A stretch of 64,000 nucleotides of DNA from Pseudomonas cichorii (GTDB taxonomy: Bacteria; Pseudomonadota; Gammaproteobacteria; Pseudomonadales; Pseudomonadaceae), in contig NZ_RBRE01000042.1 in the NCBI RefSeq assembly GCF_003700275.1, forward strand, positions 124,001-188,000. Direction: 5' to 3'. A program made the translations under genes and the position numbers. Below, piece by piece: positions 10,354 through 19,527 of this stretch (its first letter is position 1; each line of letters opens with the position of its first letter). Under the pieces are notes generated by a model, which saw only the letters and a program-made list of their open reading frames with translations, had not been told where the DNA came from and searched no databases.

Positions 10354-11433
10354 ATGCCTGCTATTACTGCTGAACCTGTAACTTCCGACGATCTCATCAC
10401 CCTTGCGCAATCGATCAAGGAGTGGGGCCGTGAGCTGGGCTTTCAACAGGTCGGCATATCGGGGCTCGATCTGGCAGAGCACGAGCAGCATCTGCAACGC
10501 TGGCTCGAAGCGGGTTATCACGGCGAAATGGACTATATGGCAGCCCACGGCAGCAAACGTTCCCACCCCGAGGAACTGGTGCCGGGGACCTTGCGTGTGG
10601 TGTCGCTGCGCATGGATTATCTGCCGGGCGATACCGAAATGGCGCAACGCCTGACCGAATCGGAAAAGGCCTACGTCTCGCGTTATGCACTGGGTCGCGA
10701 TTACCACAAGCTGGTCCGCAAGCGCGTCCAGCAACTGGCCGAACGCATCCAGCAGGCTATCGGGCCGTTTGGCTTCAGGGCCTTTGTCGACAGTGCACCG
10801 GTGCTGGAAAAGGCCATCGCCGAACAGGCCGGACTGGGCTGGATCGGCAAGAATACGCTGGTACTGAACCGCAAGGCGGGCAGCTTTTTCTTTCTTGGCG
10901 AGCTGTTCGTCGACCTGCCGCTGCCTGTGGACCAGCCTCATGCGACCGAGCATTGCGGACGCTGCACGGCCTGCCTGGATATCTGCCCCACTGCCGCTTT
11001 TGTCGGCCCCTATGTGCTGGATGCCCGGCGCTGCATTTCTTACCTGACCATCGAACTCAAGACCGCCATTCCCGAAGAACTGCGCGCCTTGATCGGCAAC
11101 CGGGTATTTGGCTGCGACGACTGCCAGATTGTCTGCCCCTGGAACCGCTTCGCCCGCCCGACCGACCAGAACGACTTCAAACCACGCCACAACCTGGACA
11201 ATGCGGGGCTGGCCGAACTGTTTCTGTGGGATGAAGAAAAATTCCTCAGCAATACCGAAGGCTCACCGCTGCGACGTGCCGGTTATGAACGCTGGCTGCG
11301 CAATCTGGCTGTCGGGCTGGGTAACGCACCGTCCACGATCCCTGTGCTCCAGGCGCTGCAGGCACGACGCGAATATCCGTCGCAGATGGTCCGCGAGCAT
11401 GTGGAATGGGCGCTGAAACAACACAACCTGTAA
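10354..11433 (+). CDS. queG: QueG, epoxyqueuosine reductase
   Basis: 359-residue cobalamin- and iron-sulfur-dependent enzyme that reduces epoxyqueuosine to queuosine in tRNA (Asp, Asn, His, Tyr), the last step of the pathway. The N-terminal domain is followed by two [4Fe-4S] motifs, CGRCTACLDICP and CDDCQIVCPWN, and a C-terminal HEAT-like segment. I start at the ATG at 10354 (MPAITAEPV); the 28 upstream codons overlap the nnr promoter side and look non-coding. It is divergent from the nnr operon, a common pairing in Pseudomonas. Confidence 0.95.
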   Translation: MPAITAEPVTSDDLITLAQSIKEWGRELGFQQVGISGLDLAEHEQHLQRWLEAGYHGEMDYMAAHGSKRSHPEELVPGTLRVVSLRMDYLPGDTEMAQRLTESEKAYVSRYALGRDYHKLVRKRVQQLAERIQQAIGPFGFRAFVDSAPVLEKAIAEQAGLGWIGKNTLVLNRKAGSFFFLGELFVDLPLPVDQPHATEHCGRCTACLDICPTAAFVGPYVLDARRCISYLTIELKTAIPEELRALIGNRVFGCDDCQIVCPWNRFARPTDQNDFKPRHNLDNAGLAELFLWDEEKFLSNTEGSPLRRAGYERWLRNLAVGLGNAPSTIPVLQALQARREYPSQMVREHVEWALKQHNL

Positions 11434-11480
11434 GAGCGAATTCATTTGCGCAAAGGGCATTTCGCGAATGAATTGGCTCC
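11434..11480. repeat. REP-like imperfect palindrome
   Basis: GAGCGAATTCATTTGCG at 11434-11450 is answered by CGCGAATGAATTGGCTCC at 11463-11480. The arms match imperfectly, but they carry the same GAGCGAATTC core as the palindromes near 35.9 kb and 39.7 kb. It fills the gap between the convergent queG and TRIC-like genes and may also act as a terminator. Confidence 0.65.
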
Positions 11481-11483
11481 TGC

Positions 11484-12095
11484 TCAATGTTCGTCCTTGT
11501 ACACGAATTTCGGCATTTCCCACTTGAAACGAATCGCCAGCAGGCGCAGCAGAAATCCGCCAAACAGGGTAATCAGCACGCCCTGCTCCGCTGGCAATTG
11601 CAGATACTGGCAAAGCAAAAAACACCACGCTGCCAGAAAGGAAACGCTGGCATAGAGCTCGCGGCGGAAGATCAAGGGAATGTCGTTACAGAAGATATCG
11701 CGCAGAATGCCGCCGAACACCCCGGTAATCACTCCGCAAACCGAAGCGATCAGCATGCCGTGCCCGGCTTCCAGGGCGGTCATGCAACCGATCAGGGTGA
11801 AGGCCACCAGCCCCAATGCATCGAGCACCAGAAACAGCGAGCGCAGGTGGCGCATCAACGGGGCAATAAAGATTGTCACCAGTGCCGCCACGCTGGTCAG
11901 GACCAGATATTCCGGGTGTTTGACCCAGGTCAGCGGGTAATGCCCGATCAGCACGTCGCGCACCGAACCGCCACCCAGCGCAGTGATGCAGGCGATCAGC
12001 ACCACACCGAACCAGTCCATGCCGCGGCGACCGGCAGACAAGGCGCCGGTCATGGCTTCAGCAGTGATGGCGATCAGATAAAGCATCAGCAACAT
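11484..12095 (-). CDS. TRIC-like membrane channel (UPF0126)
   Basis: 203-residue inner-membrane protein with two tandem repeats of the UPF0126/TRIC fold, seven predicted helices in all, and the paired conserved motifs GGGSVRDVLIG and FGGILRDIF. Family members are trimeric cation channels; the E. coli relatives are YicG and YadS, and a role in glycine uptake has been proposed for some. Substrate here is unknown. I use the ATG at 12095 (MLLMLYLIAITAEAMTGAL) because related proteins start there; the 28 upstream codons are probably leader. The 3' end faces queG. Confidence 0.85.
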   Translation of the reverse strand: MLLMLYLIAITAEAMTGALSAGRRGMDWFGVVLIACITALGGGSVRDVLIGHYPLTWVKHPEYLVLTSVAALVTIFIAPLMRHLRSLFLVLDALGLVAFTLIGCMTALEAGHGMLIASVCGVITGVFGGILRDIFCNDIPLIFRRELYASVSFLAAWCFLLCQYLQLPAEQGVLITLFGGFLLRLLAIRFKWEMPKFVYKDEH

Positions 12096-12193
12096 GGCGA
12101 CTACACCTGCGACAAAGGCGCGCAGTCTAACCAGCGGATCAACGCACTGAAAGAGTGCAGCGAAGTTTATTCGCCGCACTTGCGGCCAACCCG

Positions 12194-12727
12194 TTACTTG
12201 ATGAAATTTTCGCGATAGAAACGCAGTTCGGCAATCGACTCACGAATGTCGTCCAGCGCCAGATGGGTGTTGCCCTTCTTGAATCGCAACTCCGGCGACC
12301 AGCGTGCAGCCAGCTCCTTGAGCGTGGAAACGTCGAGGTTGCGGTAATGGAAGTAGTTTTCCAGAGCCGGCATATGGCGATACAGGAAGCGGCGGTCCTG
12401 GCAGATGCTGTTGCCACAGATCGGCGAACTGCGCTCCGGCACCCACTGTTTGATGAACGCCAGGGTCTGCGCCTCGGCCTCGGCCATGCTGATGGTACTT
12501 TCGCGAACCCGCTGGGTCAGACCGGAACCGCCATGCTGACGGGTGTTCCACTCGTCCATTGCCGCCAGCTTCTCGTCGCTCTGGTGCACCGCAATCACCG
12601 GGCCTTCGGCCAGGGTATTGAGTTCACTGTCGGTGATGATCGTGGCCATTTCGATGATGACATCGGTGTCCGGGTCCAGACCGGTCATTTCCAGATCGAT
12701 CCAGATCAGGTTTTGCTTATTCTGCAT
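12194..12727 (-). CDS. orn: Oligoribonuclease
   Basis: 177-residue DEDDh 3'-5' exoribonuclease that degrades 2-5-nt RNAs and, in Pseudomonas, the pGpG left by c-di-GMP phosphodiesterases. Catalytic residues are visible in [12 protein letters not shown] near the N-terminus and in [11 protein letters not shown] near the C-terminus. The ATG at 12727 has AGGAGA upstream and gives a family-standard length. It is divergent from rsgA, 95 bases apart, the same arrangement as in E. coli and PAO1. Its role in c-di-GMP turnover fits the FimW-like and motility genes nearby, though no direct link is shown. Confidence 0.96.
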   Translation of the reverse strand: MQNKQNLIWIDLEMTGLDPDTDVIIEMATIITDSELNTLAEGPVIAVHQSDEKLAAMDEWNTRQHGGSGLTQRVRESTISMAEAEAQTLAFIKQWVPERSSPICGNSICQDRRFLYRHMPALENYFHYRNLDVSTLKELAARWSPELRFKKGNTHLALDDIRESIAELRFYRENFIK

Positions 12728-12822
12728 GTGTGGTCTCCTAGGCATTGGTGCGCAGTTTAGCTCACCCCGGCGTGCTAGACTCCGCCCGATTCAACCATCC
12801 GCTCTATCGACTCGGAACACGC

Positions 12823-13854
12823 ATGGCCAAACGCCAACTCAATCGCCGCCAGAACTGGCGCATCGAAAAGATCCAGGGCGAGCGCGCTGCCCGCGCTGCC
12901 AAACGCGAGACGCAGGCTCTGGAAACTCTGGAGGGCGGCGATCTGGGCCCTGAGCAGACCGGGCTGGTGATCGCTCACTTCGGTGTGCAGGTTGAAGTCG
13001 AAGCCCAGGACGGCGACCAGCGTGGCCAGGTTTTTCGCTGCCACTTGCGCGCCAACCTGCCAGCGCTGGTCACCGGCGACCAGGTGGTCTGGCGGGCCGG
13101 CAATCAGGGCATCGGGGTTATCGTGGCGCAACTGCCACGCAGCACCGAACTATGCCGCCCGGACACTCGTGGCCAGCTCAAGCCGGTAGCCGCCAACGTC
13201 GATCTGATCGTGATTGTCTTCGCGCCCATGCCCGAGCCTCACGCCAACCTGATCGACCGCTATCTGGTTGCGGCGGAACATGCCGGCATTCATCCGCTGT
13301 TGCTGCTCAACAAGGCCGATCTGATCGACGAACAGAACGCTACGGCACTCAACGCCTTGCTGGCGGTGTACCGGACTCTGGGTTATCCGGTCATGGAAGT
13401 CTCGGCACATCAGGGCGACGGCATGCAGCAGTTGCAAGCGCGTCTCGATGGCCATATCAGTGTGTTCGTGGGCCAGTCCGGCGTGGGCAAGTCCTCGCTG
13501 GTCAACAGCCTGCTGCCGGAAGTCGGTACACGGGTCGGCCCTTTGTCGGAGCTTTCCGGCCAGGGCACGCACACCACGACCACCGCCCGCCTGTTCCACT
13601 TCCCGCGTGGCGGCGACCTGATCGATTCACCGGGCATTCGCGAGTTCGGCCTGGGTCATGTCAGCCGGGCCGATGTGGAAGCCGGTTTCATCGAGTTCAA
13701 CGACCTGATCGGCACTTGCCGTTTCCGCGACTGCAAGCATGACCGCGAACCGGGCTGCGCCCTGCTCATGGCCCTTGAAGATGGCAGGGTCCAGCAGCAG
13801 CGCATGAACAGCTACCGCTCGATCATCGCCAGCCTGCCGCAAGACAGCTACTGA
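12823..13854 (+). CDS. rsgA: RsgA, 30S maturation GTPase
   Basis: 343-residue circularly permuted GTPase that checks late 30S ribosome assembly. The order is an OB-fold domain, then G4 (NKADLID), G1 ([12 protein letters not shown]) and G3 ([10 protein letters not shown]), then a zinc knuckle [14 protein letters not shown]. The basic N-terminal extension ([18 protein letters not shown]) is typical of Pseudomonas. The start at 12823 is chosen because the preceding 26 codons overlap the orn promoter region and are unlike the family. Confidence 0.96.
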   Translation: MAKRQLNRRQNWRIEKIQGERAARAAKRETQALETLEGGDLGPEQTGLVIAHFGVQVEVEAQDGDQRGQVFRCHLRANLPALVTGDQVVWRAGNQGIGVIVAQLPRSTELCRPDTRGQLKPVAANVDLIVIVFAPMPEPHANLIDRYLVAAEHAGIHPLLLLNKADLIDEQNATALNALLAVYRTLGYPVMEVSAHQGDGMQQLQARLDGHISVFVGQSGVGKSSLVNSLLPEVGTRVGPLSELSGQGTHTTTTARLFHFPRGGDLIDSPGIREFGLGHVSRADVEAGFIEFNDLIGTCRFRDCKHDREPGCALLMALEDGRVQQQRMNSYRSIIASLPQDSY

Positions 13855-13863
13855 GCCACACAC

Positions 13864-13892
13864 AAGAACGCCGCGATCATCGCGGCGTTCTT
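13864..13892. terminator. Bidirectional terminator between rsgA and motB
   Basis: Near-perfect 14-base inverted repeat (AAGAACGCCGCGAT / ATCGCGGCGTTCTT) in the 51-base gap between the convergent rsgA and motB stops. A and T flanks on both sides allow it to work in both directions. Confidence 0.8.
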
Positions 13893-13905
13893 GCATCTGT
13901 CACAC

Positions 13906-14928
13906 TCAGTTCCTGGCCGGTTCGGCGCGCAACTGGCCTTCTTCAAAGATATTCAGCTTTTGCCGAATCTCGTGAGGCTGGGCATACGCCTGCGGATCGG
14001 GCGGTGTCGTGGTCGACGCGCCCGGTGCGCCCGGTGCAGCCGGTGCCGGCGCTGCTGGTGTCTGCGGCGCGCCGCCGGTGTTCTGGTCACCCTCGATACG
14101 CTGCTGGGCTTTCTTGGTCAGCACGACGATATCGATACGACGGTTCACCGGATTGAACGGATGCTCGCGGTCATACAGTGCCGAAGAAGCGTAGCCAACG
14201 ACTCGCGCCACTTGCGGATCGGGATAACCGCCTGCAACCAGTGCCCGGCGGGCCGCGTTGGCACGGTTTGCCGACAGCTCCCAGTTGCCGAACTCACCGC
14301 TGCCTACATAAGGCTTGGCATCGGTGTGGCCACTGATACTGGTCTTGTTCGGCACCGTACGGATGGTGTCGGCCATGGCCAGCAAAATATCTTCAAAATA
14401 CGGTTTCAGACGCGCACTGCCAGAGTCGAACATCGGCCGGTTGTCGGCATCCATGATCTGGATCCGCAGACCATCCTGCGTAATCTCGAACAGGATCTGA
14501 TCCTTGAACTTCTGCAGTTGCGGATTCTCTTCAACCTTGTTCTGCAGTTCCTGCAGTAGCATCTCAAGACGCTCCTGCTCGACCTGCTCGGCCTTGGATT
14601 CGGAAGTATCCGACTCGATAGGCACGGTATCCGGGGACGGCGTGGTCTTGACCTCGGGGTTGAGAGTCTGGTTCGGTGACATCTCGGGCGAGCCGCCCAG
14701 ATCGATCACATAAGGCGAGCCACTGTCAGTGAAGCCGACCGGGTCCTTGAAGTAACCAGCGACCGCGATCAACTGCTCCGGTGTGGCAGCAGACAAAAGC
14801 CACAGCACCAGGAAGAACGCCATCATTGCTGTCGCAAAGTCGGCGAAGGCAATCTTCCAGGCGCCACCGTGGTGTCCACCACCAAAGCGCTTGACGCGCT
14901 TGATGATTATCGGCTGATTATTTTCCAT
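13906..14928 (-). CDS. motB: MotB, flagellar stator subunit
   Basis: 340-residue stator protein anchoring MotA to peptidoglycan. A basic cytoplasmic start (IIIKRVKRF) precedes one membrane helix (FADFATAMMAFFLVLWLLSA) that carries the proton-conducting Asp at residue 30, equivalent to E. coli Asp32. An acidic linker (about 100-150) follows, then the OmpA-like peptidoglycan-binding domain with GHTDAKPYVG and NRRIDIVVL. The tail is long and Ala/Pro/Gly-rich (APAPAAPGAPGAS). It lies three bases after motA, and its 3' end faces rsgA. Pseudomonas usually has a second stator, MotCD, elsewhere. Confidence 0.97.
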   Translation of the reverse strand: MENNQPIIIKRVKRFGGGHHGGAWKIAFADFATAMMAFFLVLWLLSAATPEQLIAVAGYFKDPVGFTDSGSPYVIDLGGSPEMSPNQTLNPEVKTTPSPDTVPIESDTSESKAEQVEQERLEMLLQELQNKVEENPQLQKFKDQILFEITQDGLRIQIMDADNRPMFDSGSARLKPYFEDILLAMADTIRTVPNKTSISGHTDAKPYVGSGEFGNWELSANRANAARRALVAGGYPDPQVARVVGYASSALYDREHPFNPVNRRIDIVVLTKKAQQRIEGDQNTGGAPQTPAAPAPAAPGAPGASTTTPPDPQAYAQPHEIRQKLNIFEEGQLRAEPARN

Positions 14929-14931
14929 GAC

Positions 14932-15783
14932 TTAACGACCGCGAACCGCTTGTTCCAGCTCGCTGAAGCTGGGCCGATGTGCCGGATACAGAACCTTGCG
15001 ACCGAACTCCACGGCCAGCGAAGGTGGCATGCCGGAAGCCGAAGCCACCAGGGAAGCCTTGATGCATTCATAGACGTTCATTTCTTCCTTGGCATCGTGG
15101 GCCAGGGAAGTGGCCAGCGGGCCGAAGAAGCCGTAGGCCGCCAGAATACCGAAGAAAGTACCTACCAGAGCCGCACCTACGTGCGCACCGATGGCCGCCT
15201 TGTCGCCGGAACCCAGGGAAGCCATGGTGATCACGATACCGAGTACCGCTGCCACGATACCGAAACCAGGCATACCGTCGGCGATACCGGTAACGGCATG
15301 GGAAGGGTGTTCAAGCTCTTCCTTCATGCTCAACAATTCCATGTCGAACAGGCCTTCGAGTTCGTGGGGCGCCATGTTGCCCGACGACATGATCCGCAAG
15401 TAGTCGCAGATGTAGGCCGTCATGCGTACATCCTTGAGCACGCCAGGGTACTTGGCGAAAATCGGGCTGGAAGCCGGCTCCTCGATATCCCCTTCAATCG
15501 CCATCATGCCTTCGCGGCGGCTCTTGTTGAGAATCTCGTAGACCAGACCAAGCACTTCCAGATAGTAGGCGTGAGTAAAACGCGTACCGAACATCTGCAA
15601 GGACTTCTTGAAGACGTGCATGGTCATATAGCCAGGGTTGGCCTGGAGGAATGCCCCCAGGGCTGCACCACCGATGATCAGCACTTCATAGGGCTGAAAC
15701 AGCGCTGCGACCTGGCCGTGGGATAGAACGTATCCGCCGAGCACGCTCGCGAAAACGACGATGATGCCGATAATTTTAGCCAT
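14932..15783 (-). CDS. motA: MotA, flagellar stator subunit
   Basis: 283-residue inner-membrane proton-channel subunit with four membrane helices: near the N-terminus (IIGIIVVFASVLGGYVL), at about 33-50, and two at about 170-220 (GIVAAVLGIVITMASLG, VGAALVGTFFGILAAYGFFG). The large cytoplasmic loop between helices 2 and 3 contains the charged residues that contact FliG. It is first in the motAB pair, and a strong sigma-28 promoter match lies about 60-85 bases upstream. Length is standard for the E. coli-type MotA. Confidence 0.97.
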   Translation of the reverse strand: MAKIIGIIVVFASVLGGYVLSHGQVAALFQPYEVLIIGGAALGAFLQANPGYMTMHVFKKSLQMFGTRFTHAYYLEVLGLVYEILNKSRREGMMAIEGDIEEPASSPIFAKYPGVLKDVRMTAYICDYLRIMSSGNMAPHELEGLFDMELLSMKEELEHPSHAVTGIADGMPGFGIVAAVLGIVITMASLGSGDKAAIGAHVGAALVGTFFGILAAYGFFGPLATSLAHDAKEEMNVYECIKASLVASASGMPPSLAVEFGRKVLYPAHRPSFSELEQAVRGR

Positions 15784-15841
15784 AGATAGAAAATACTTAT
15801 CGAGTCGGGTTCAGGGACAGGTGCGGAAACTCTTATTCTAC

Positions 15842-15868
15842 GTATCGGCCTCATTGGTCCAGACTATA
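15842..15868 (-). promoter_or_regulatory. Sigma-28 (FliA) promoter of motAB
   Basis: On the minus strand TATAGTCT is followed, after exactly 11 bases, by GCCGATAC. The FliA consensus is TAAAGTTT-N11-GCCGATAA, so six of eight -35 bases and seven of eight -10 bases match. It lies about 60 bases upstream of the motA start, which leaves a normal leader. The late flagellar class of motAB in other bacteria supports the assignment. Confidence 0.8.
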
Positions 15869-15984
15869 GTCAGTTCTTGTTAAAAACCAGTTCAAGCCGC
15901 AAACGAGGGCTTGAAAACAGCTGCCCAGCCCTGAAGAATCGCAGCCTGCGCTGCTAAAAAAAATCCAGCTGTAAAGGCCCTCGA

Positions 15985-17520
15985 ATGTCGCCAGCAAGCT
16001 CCACGAAGCACTCGACACCCAAAACCCTCGATGCCTGGATCCGGCATCTGGATGCTGTGGATCTGCCCATTCCGGTGGAGAACCACAATCATGTCCGCGA
16101 GGCCCTGAAAGACAGCCGTCGCTCGCTGCGCGACATCGCCGACATGATGCAGGAAAGCCCGGAGCTGGTATTGAGCGTGCTGCGTGAGGCCAACCATAAA
16201 AGCCACGGCATGGTGGAGCCTGCGGAAAGCCTGGAGATTGCAATCAACCGCCTGGGGCTGGCGCGCACCGAAGTACTGCTGGGCCGCCTGCCCGCCAGAG
16301 AACCCAAGGACATACCGACCGCCTTCCGCCAGTTGATCCTCATCAGCCAGCATGCCACGCAACAGGCCAACGGCCTGTTCGCCAGCCGACTGGCCCGGCT
16401 ATGGCAGGACATTCACCTGGGCAGCCTGCTGTTTCTGTCTCCGCTTTGGCCAATGGCACTTGCCCATCCGGGCCTTCTGGAAGACTGGGAACTGCGGGTC
16501 ATTCACAAGGGCGAATCCAGTCGCGACGTCGAGCAGGAACTGTTCGGTGTCAGCCTGCTGGACCTGTGCCTGGCGCTGGCCGAATTCTGGCGCCTGCCGG
16601 TATGGGTAACCCGCGGCTATAAAGTGCTGATCAATGAACGGCGCGAGCTGATCAAGGCCCTGCACATCGCCCGCGAGGATCACGACCCGCTGCGCCAGCA
16701 GCAACTGATGGATGCCGACCCCAACCTGCGACGCTGGCTGAATCAGCCGGCCAACACCGTGCTGCTGGGCAATGGCCTGGCGCTGTCCGCACAACAGGCC
16801 TGGGATACGCCGCATTGCCTGCGCTGGGAGCGGCTTGCCAGCCTTTATCTGCAACAGCCACTGGCGGAAGTCCAGCAACAGGCGCACCAGAACGCCGCCA
16901 GCAGCGCGCGCGTGCATGCCGAAGCAGACTTGTGGCACCCGGCCCAAGCGCTGATCTGGCCCTGGGAAGCCCGCCGCATCCGACGCGACAACGAACCTGC
17001 GCCGCCACCGTCGGCCGATGCGCTGCAACAATGGCGCAAACAGTGCGCCGAATTGCTGACCGAGCCCACGCCGTTCATAAACTCCATGCACCTGACCACT
17101 GCCGCCCGCGATGCTTTCATGGCCTGCGGTATGGAGCGGGTAATGCTGCTGATGGCGGACAAGACTGCCAGCGTCCTGCGCGCGCACCTGATTGGCGGCC
17201 TGCCGAAGGAAACTGCCGGCATGCAGTTCTTCATAAAGGAGAGCACGGTTCTGCAACGCTTGCTGATCCAGGCGACCCAGTTGCGTATCACTCCGACCAA
17301 CCACGCGCAGTTTTCTGCACTGCTGCCCGCCTCTCTCCAGGGGGTGTTCAACGGCGAGCACTGGCTGATCCGTTCGCTCAGCAACAACGGCAAGGTGCTG
17401 ATGCTGGTGGTCGCGGATCAGGGTGGAGGCCCGCTGTCGGAAATATCCGTTCAGGCATTCGGAAAAACCGCGCAATGTATTGAACGATCCCTGACCATCT
17501 TTAGCCAACGCAAAGCCTGA
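15985..17520 (+). CDS. HDOD-domain protein
   Basis: 511-residue soluble protein with an HDOD-type helical domain in its N-terminal half (about 15-270), recognisable from RRSLRDIADMMQESPELVLSVLREAN and the LEIAINRLGLARTEVLLGRLP segment. HDOD proteins resemble HD phosphohydrolases without the catalytic HD pair and usually act in signalling, motility or c-di-GMP control. The C-terminal half (about 340-505) resembles a GAF-like sensor fold (MERVMLLMADKTASVLRAHLIGG) but I am not certain. It is divergent from motAB across a 200-base gap and lies 44 bases before the rhodanese gene. Confidence 0.8.
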   Translation: MSPASSTKHSTPKTLDAWIRHLDAVDLPIPVENHNHVREALKDSRRSLRDIADMMQESPELVLSVLREANHKSHGMVEPAESLEIAINRLGLARTEVLLGRLPAREPKDIPTAFRQLILISQHATQQANGLFASRLARLWQDIHLGSLLFLSPLWPMALAHPGLLEDWELRVIHKGESSRDVEQELFGVSLLDLCLALAEFWRLPVWVTRGYKVLINERRELIKALHIAREDHDPLRQQQLMDADPNLRRWLNQPANTVLLGNGLALSAQQAWDTPHCLRWERLASLYLQQPLAEVQQQAHQNAASSARVHAEADLWHPAQALIWPWEARRIRRDNEPAPPPSADALQQWRKQCAELLTEPTPFINSMHLTTAARDAFMACGMERVMLLMADKTASVLRAHLIGGLPKETAGMQFFIKESTVLQRLLIQATQLRITPTNHAQFSALLPASLQGVFNGEHWLIRSLSNNGKVLMLVVADQGGGPLSEISVQAFGKTAQCIERSLTIFSQRKA

Positions 17521-17564
17521 GGGCTGGCGTACAATTCGCACTTTCCTTTTACTGGAGGCTGCAA

Positions 17565-18380
17565 ATGTCCGTCTTCACAGGTTTGCCGCTGGTCATCGAG
17601 CCACAAGATCTGCTTGAGCGCCTTGACGCCTCGCAACTGATCCTCGTCGATCTGACCAGCAGCGCCCGTTACGAGGCTGGTCATATCCGCGGCGCACGTT
17701 TCGTCGAACCCAAGCGCACCCAACTGGGCCAGCCTCCCGTACCGGGCCTGCTACCTGCCCTGGCGGATCTGGAAACCCTGTTCGGCGAACTGGGCCACAA
17801 TCCGGACGCCGTCTACGTGGTCTATGACGACGAAGGCGGTGGCTGGGCCGGACGCTTCATCTGGCTGCTGGACGTCATCGGACACGGCAATTATCACTAC
17901 CTGGATGGCGGCCTGCTGGCATGGGAAGCACAGGCACTGCCGCTGAGTAGAGATATTCCGGCAATTGCAGGCCCTGCCGTGGCACTGACTGTACATGCAG
18001 AGCCCACCGCGACCCGCGAATATGTGCAGTCCCGCCTCGGTGCTGCCGACCTGGCCATCTGGGATGCTCGCGGCCCTACCGAATACTCGGGCGAAAAGGT
18101 CGTGGCGGCCAAAGGCGGTCACATTCCCGGCGCAGTCAACTTCGAGTGGACTGCCGGCATGGACAAGGCGCGCAACCTGCGCATCCGCCAGGACATGCCA
18201 CAGATTCTGGAAAACCTGGGCATCACCCCCGACAAGGAAGTGATCACCCACTGCCAGACCCACCACCGCTCCGGCTTCACCTATCTGGTCGCCAAGGCAC
18301 TCGGTTATCCACGGGTCAAGGCTTACGCAGGCTCATGGGGTGAATGGGGCAATCATCCGGACACACCTGTCGAGAAGTGA
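17565..18380 (+). CDS. Two-domain rhodanese sulfurtransferase
   Basis: 271-residue thiosulfate/mercaptopyruvate-type sulfurtransferase. The N-terminal rhodanese domain (about 10-130) is non-catalytic: the loop reads [12 protein letters not shown], with no Cys. The C-terminal domain (about 150-265) has the persulfide-forming Cys in [14 protein letters not shown]. This inactive/active pairing is normal for the RhdA/SseA family. The ATG at 17565 has GGAGG upstream. It precedes psd, as the rhodanese gene does in PAO1. Physiological sulfur acceptor is unknown. Confidence 0.92.
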   Translation: MSVFTGLPLVIEPQDLLERLDASQLILVDLTSSARYEAGHIRGARFVEPKRTQLGQPPVPGLLPALADLETLFGELGHNPDAVYVVYDDEGGGWAGRFIWLLDVIGHGNYHYLDGGLLAWEAQALPLSRDIPAIAGPAVALTVHAEPTATREYVQSRLGAADLAIWDARGPTEYSGEKVVAAKGGHIPGAVNFEWTAGMDKARNLRIRQDMPQILENLGITPDKEVITHCQTHHRSGFTYLVAKALGYPRVKAYAGSWGEWGNHPDTPVEK

Positions 18381-18433
18381 CCAGAACACTTCAGCACACG
18401 AGTCGGCAATCCCTTCAAGCTTTAGGAATATCA

Positions 18434-19297
18434 ATGAAAGAGCGTCTGTTCATCCTCAGTCAACACCTGCTGCCGCACCACCTGCTGTCCCGCCTGGCGG
18501 GCTGTGTAGCCGAATGCCGGGTGCGCTGGTTCAAGAATGCATTCACTGCATGGTTTGCCCGCCGCTATCAGGTAGACATGTCTCAGGCCCAGGTTGAAGA
18601 CCTGACCGCCTACGAGCACTTCAACGATTTCTTCACCCGCGCCCTGAAACCCGATGCGCGCCCACTGGATACCACCCCTGGCGCAATCCTGTGCCCGGCC
18701 GACGGCGCCATCAGCCAGTTGGGTTCCATTGAGCATGGCCGGATTTTCCAGGCCAAGGGCCACAGCTTCAGCGCCCTCGAACTGCTGGGCGGTGATCCGA
18801 AACTGTCCGCGCCATTCATGGGCGGCCAGTTCGCGACAGTCTATCTGTCACCCAAGGACTACCATCGGGTACACATGCCTCTGGCCGGTACCCTGCGTGA
18901 AATGGTCTACGTGCCAGGCCGCCTGTTCTCGGTCAACCAGACCACCGCCGAAAACGTTCCCGAGCTGTTCGCCCGCAATGAGCGCGTGGTGTGCCTGTTC
19001 GATACCGAGCGCGGGCCGATGGCGGTCGTACTGGTCGGCGCGATGATCGTCGCTTCGGTCGAAACCGTCTGGGCCGGGCTGGTCACGCCACCCAAGCGCG
19101 AACTGAAAACCGTGAGCTACGACGAAGCAGCACGCGCGCCGATCCATCTGGAGAAAGGCGCAGAAATGGGCCGCTTCAAACTGGGTTCGACCGCAATCGT
19201 TCTGTTTGGCCCGGATCAGGTCAAATGGTCTGAAGAACTGCTGGCTGGCTCCAAGGTACAAATGGGCCAGGCAATGGCTGCTCCGGCACAGGTCTGA
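18434..19297 (+). CDS. psd: Phosphatidylserine decarboxylase proenzyme
   Basis: 287-residue inner-membrane pyruvoyl enzyme that converts phosphatidylserine to phosphatidylethanolamine. The self-cleavage motif is LGST (in [13 protein letters not shown], residues about 253-256); its Ser becomes the pyruvoyl group after splitting into beta and alpha chains. The catalytic His segments [14 protein letters not shown] and LFSVN are present. The ATG at 18434 is family-like; 30 upstream codons of open frame are the end of the rhodanese gap. It follows the rhodanese gene by 53 bases and may be cotranscribed. Confidence 0.96.
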   Translation: MKERLFILSQHLLPHHLLSRLAGCVAECRVRWFKNAFTAWFARRYQVDMSQAQVEDLTAYEHFNDFFTRALKPDARPLDTTPGAILCPADGAISQLGSIEHGRIFQAKGHSFSALELLGGDPKLSAPFMGGQFATVYLSPKDYHRVHMPLAGTLREMVYVPGRLFSVNQTTAENVPELFARNERVVCLFDTERGPMAVVLVGAMIVASVETVWAGLVTPPKRELKTVSYDEAARAPIHLEKGAEMGRFKLGSTAIVLFGPDQVKWSEELLAGSKVQMGQAMAAPAQV

Positions 19298-19317
19298 AAC
19301 CTGCCCTGACTTGAAGT

Positions 19318-19341
19318 GCACAGGCCCGACGGGGCTTGTGC
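19318..19341 (+). terminator. Possible terminator after psd
   Basis: GCACAGGCCC/GGGCTTGTGC, a ten-base stem with one G-U pair and a four-base loop, lies 20 bases after the psd stop. No long T tract follows, so this is a weak or attenuating terminator at best. The rest of the gap to 19527 shows no clear feature. Confidence 0.45.
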
Positions 19342-19527
19342 CTTCGAACCGGCAAGCGAATACTGGCATCAGGCCACAAAAGCTGCGTGAAAACGTCGAT
19401 GCTGTTAAAGTCGGCACATCGGTGCAGAGGGACACATCGCACTTTATTGGCGCACAGACGTTAAATACTCCTGCAAAGAAGCAGGAAGTTCGCCAATTGA
19501 AAGCCACCGTCCGGGCCTGTGGAGTAG

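Noticed and set aside
10291..11190. Extension of the nnr reading frame by 300 codons
   Set aside because: It is the antisense of queG and has no family similarity; nnr homologues begin at MFDTKPHL (10290).
17565..18380. Rhodanese N-domain without Cys as an anomaly
   Set aside because: The inactive N-domain is normal for the two-domain sulfurtransferase family.
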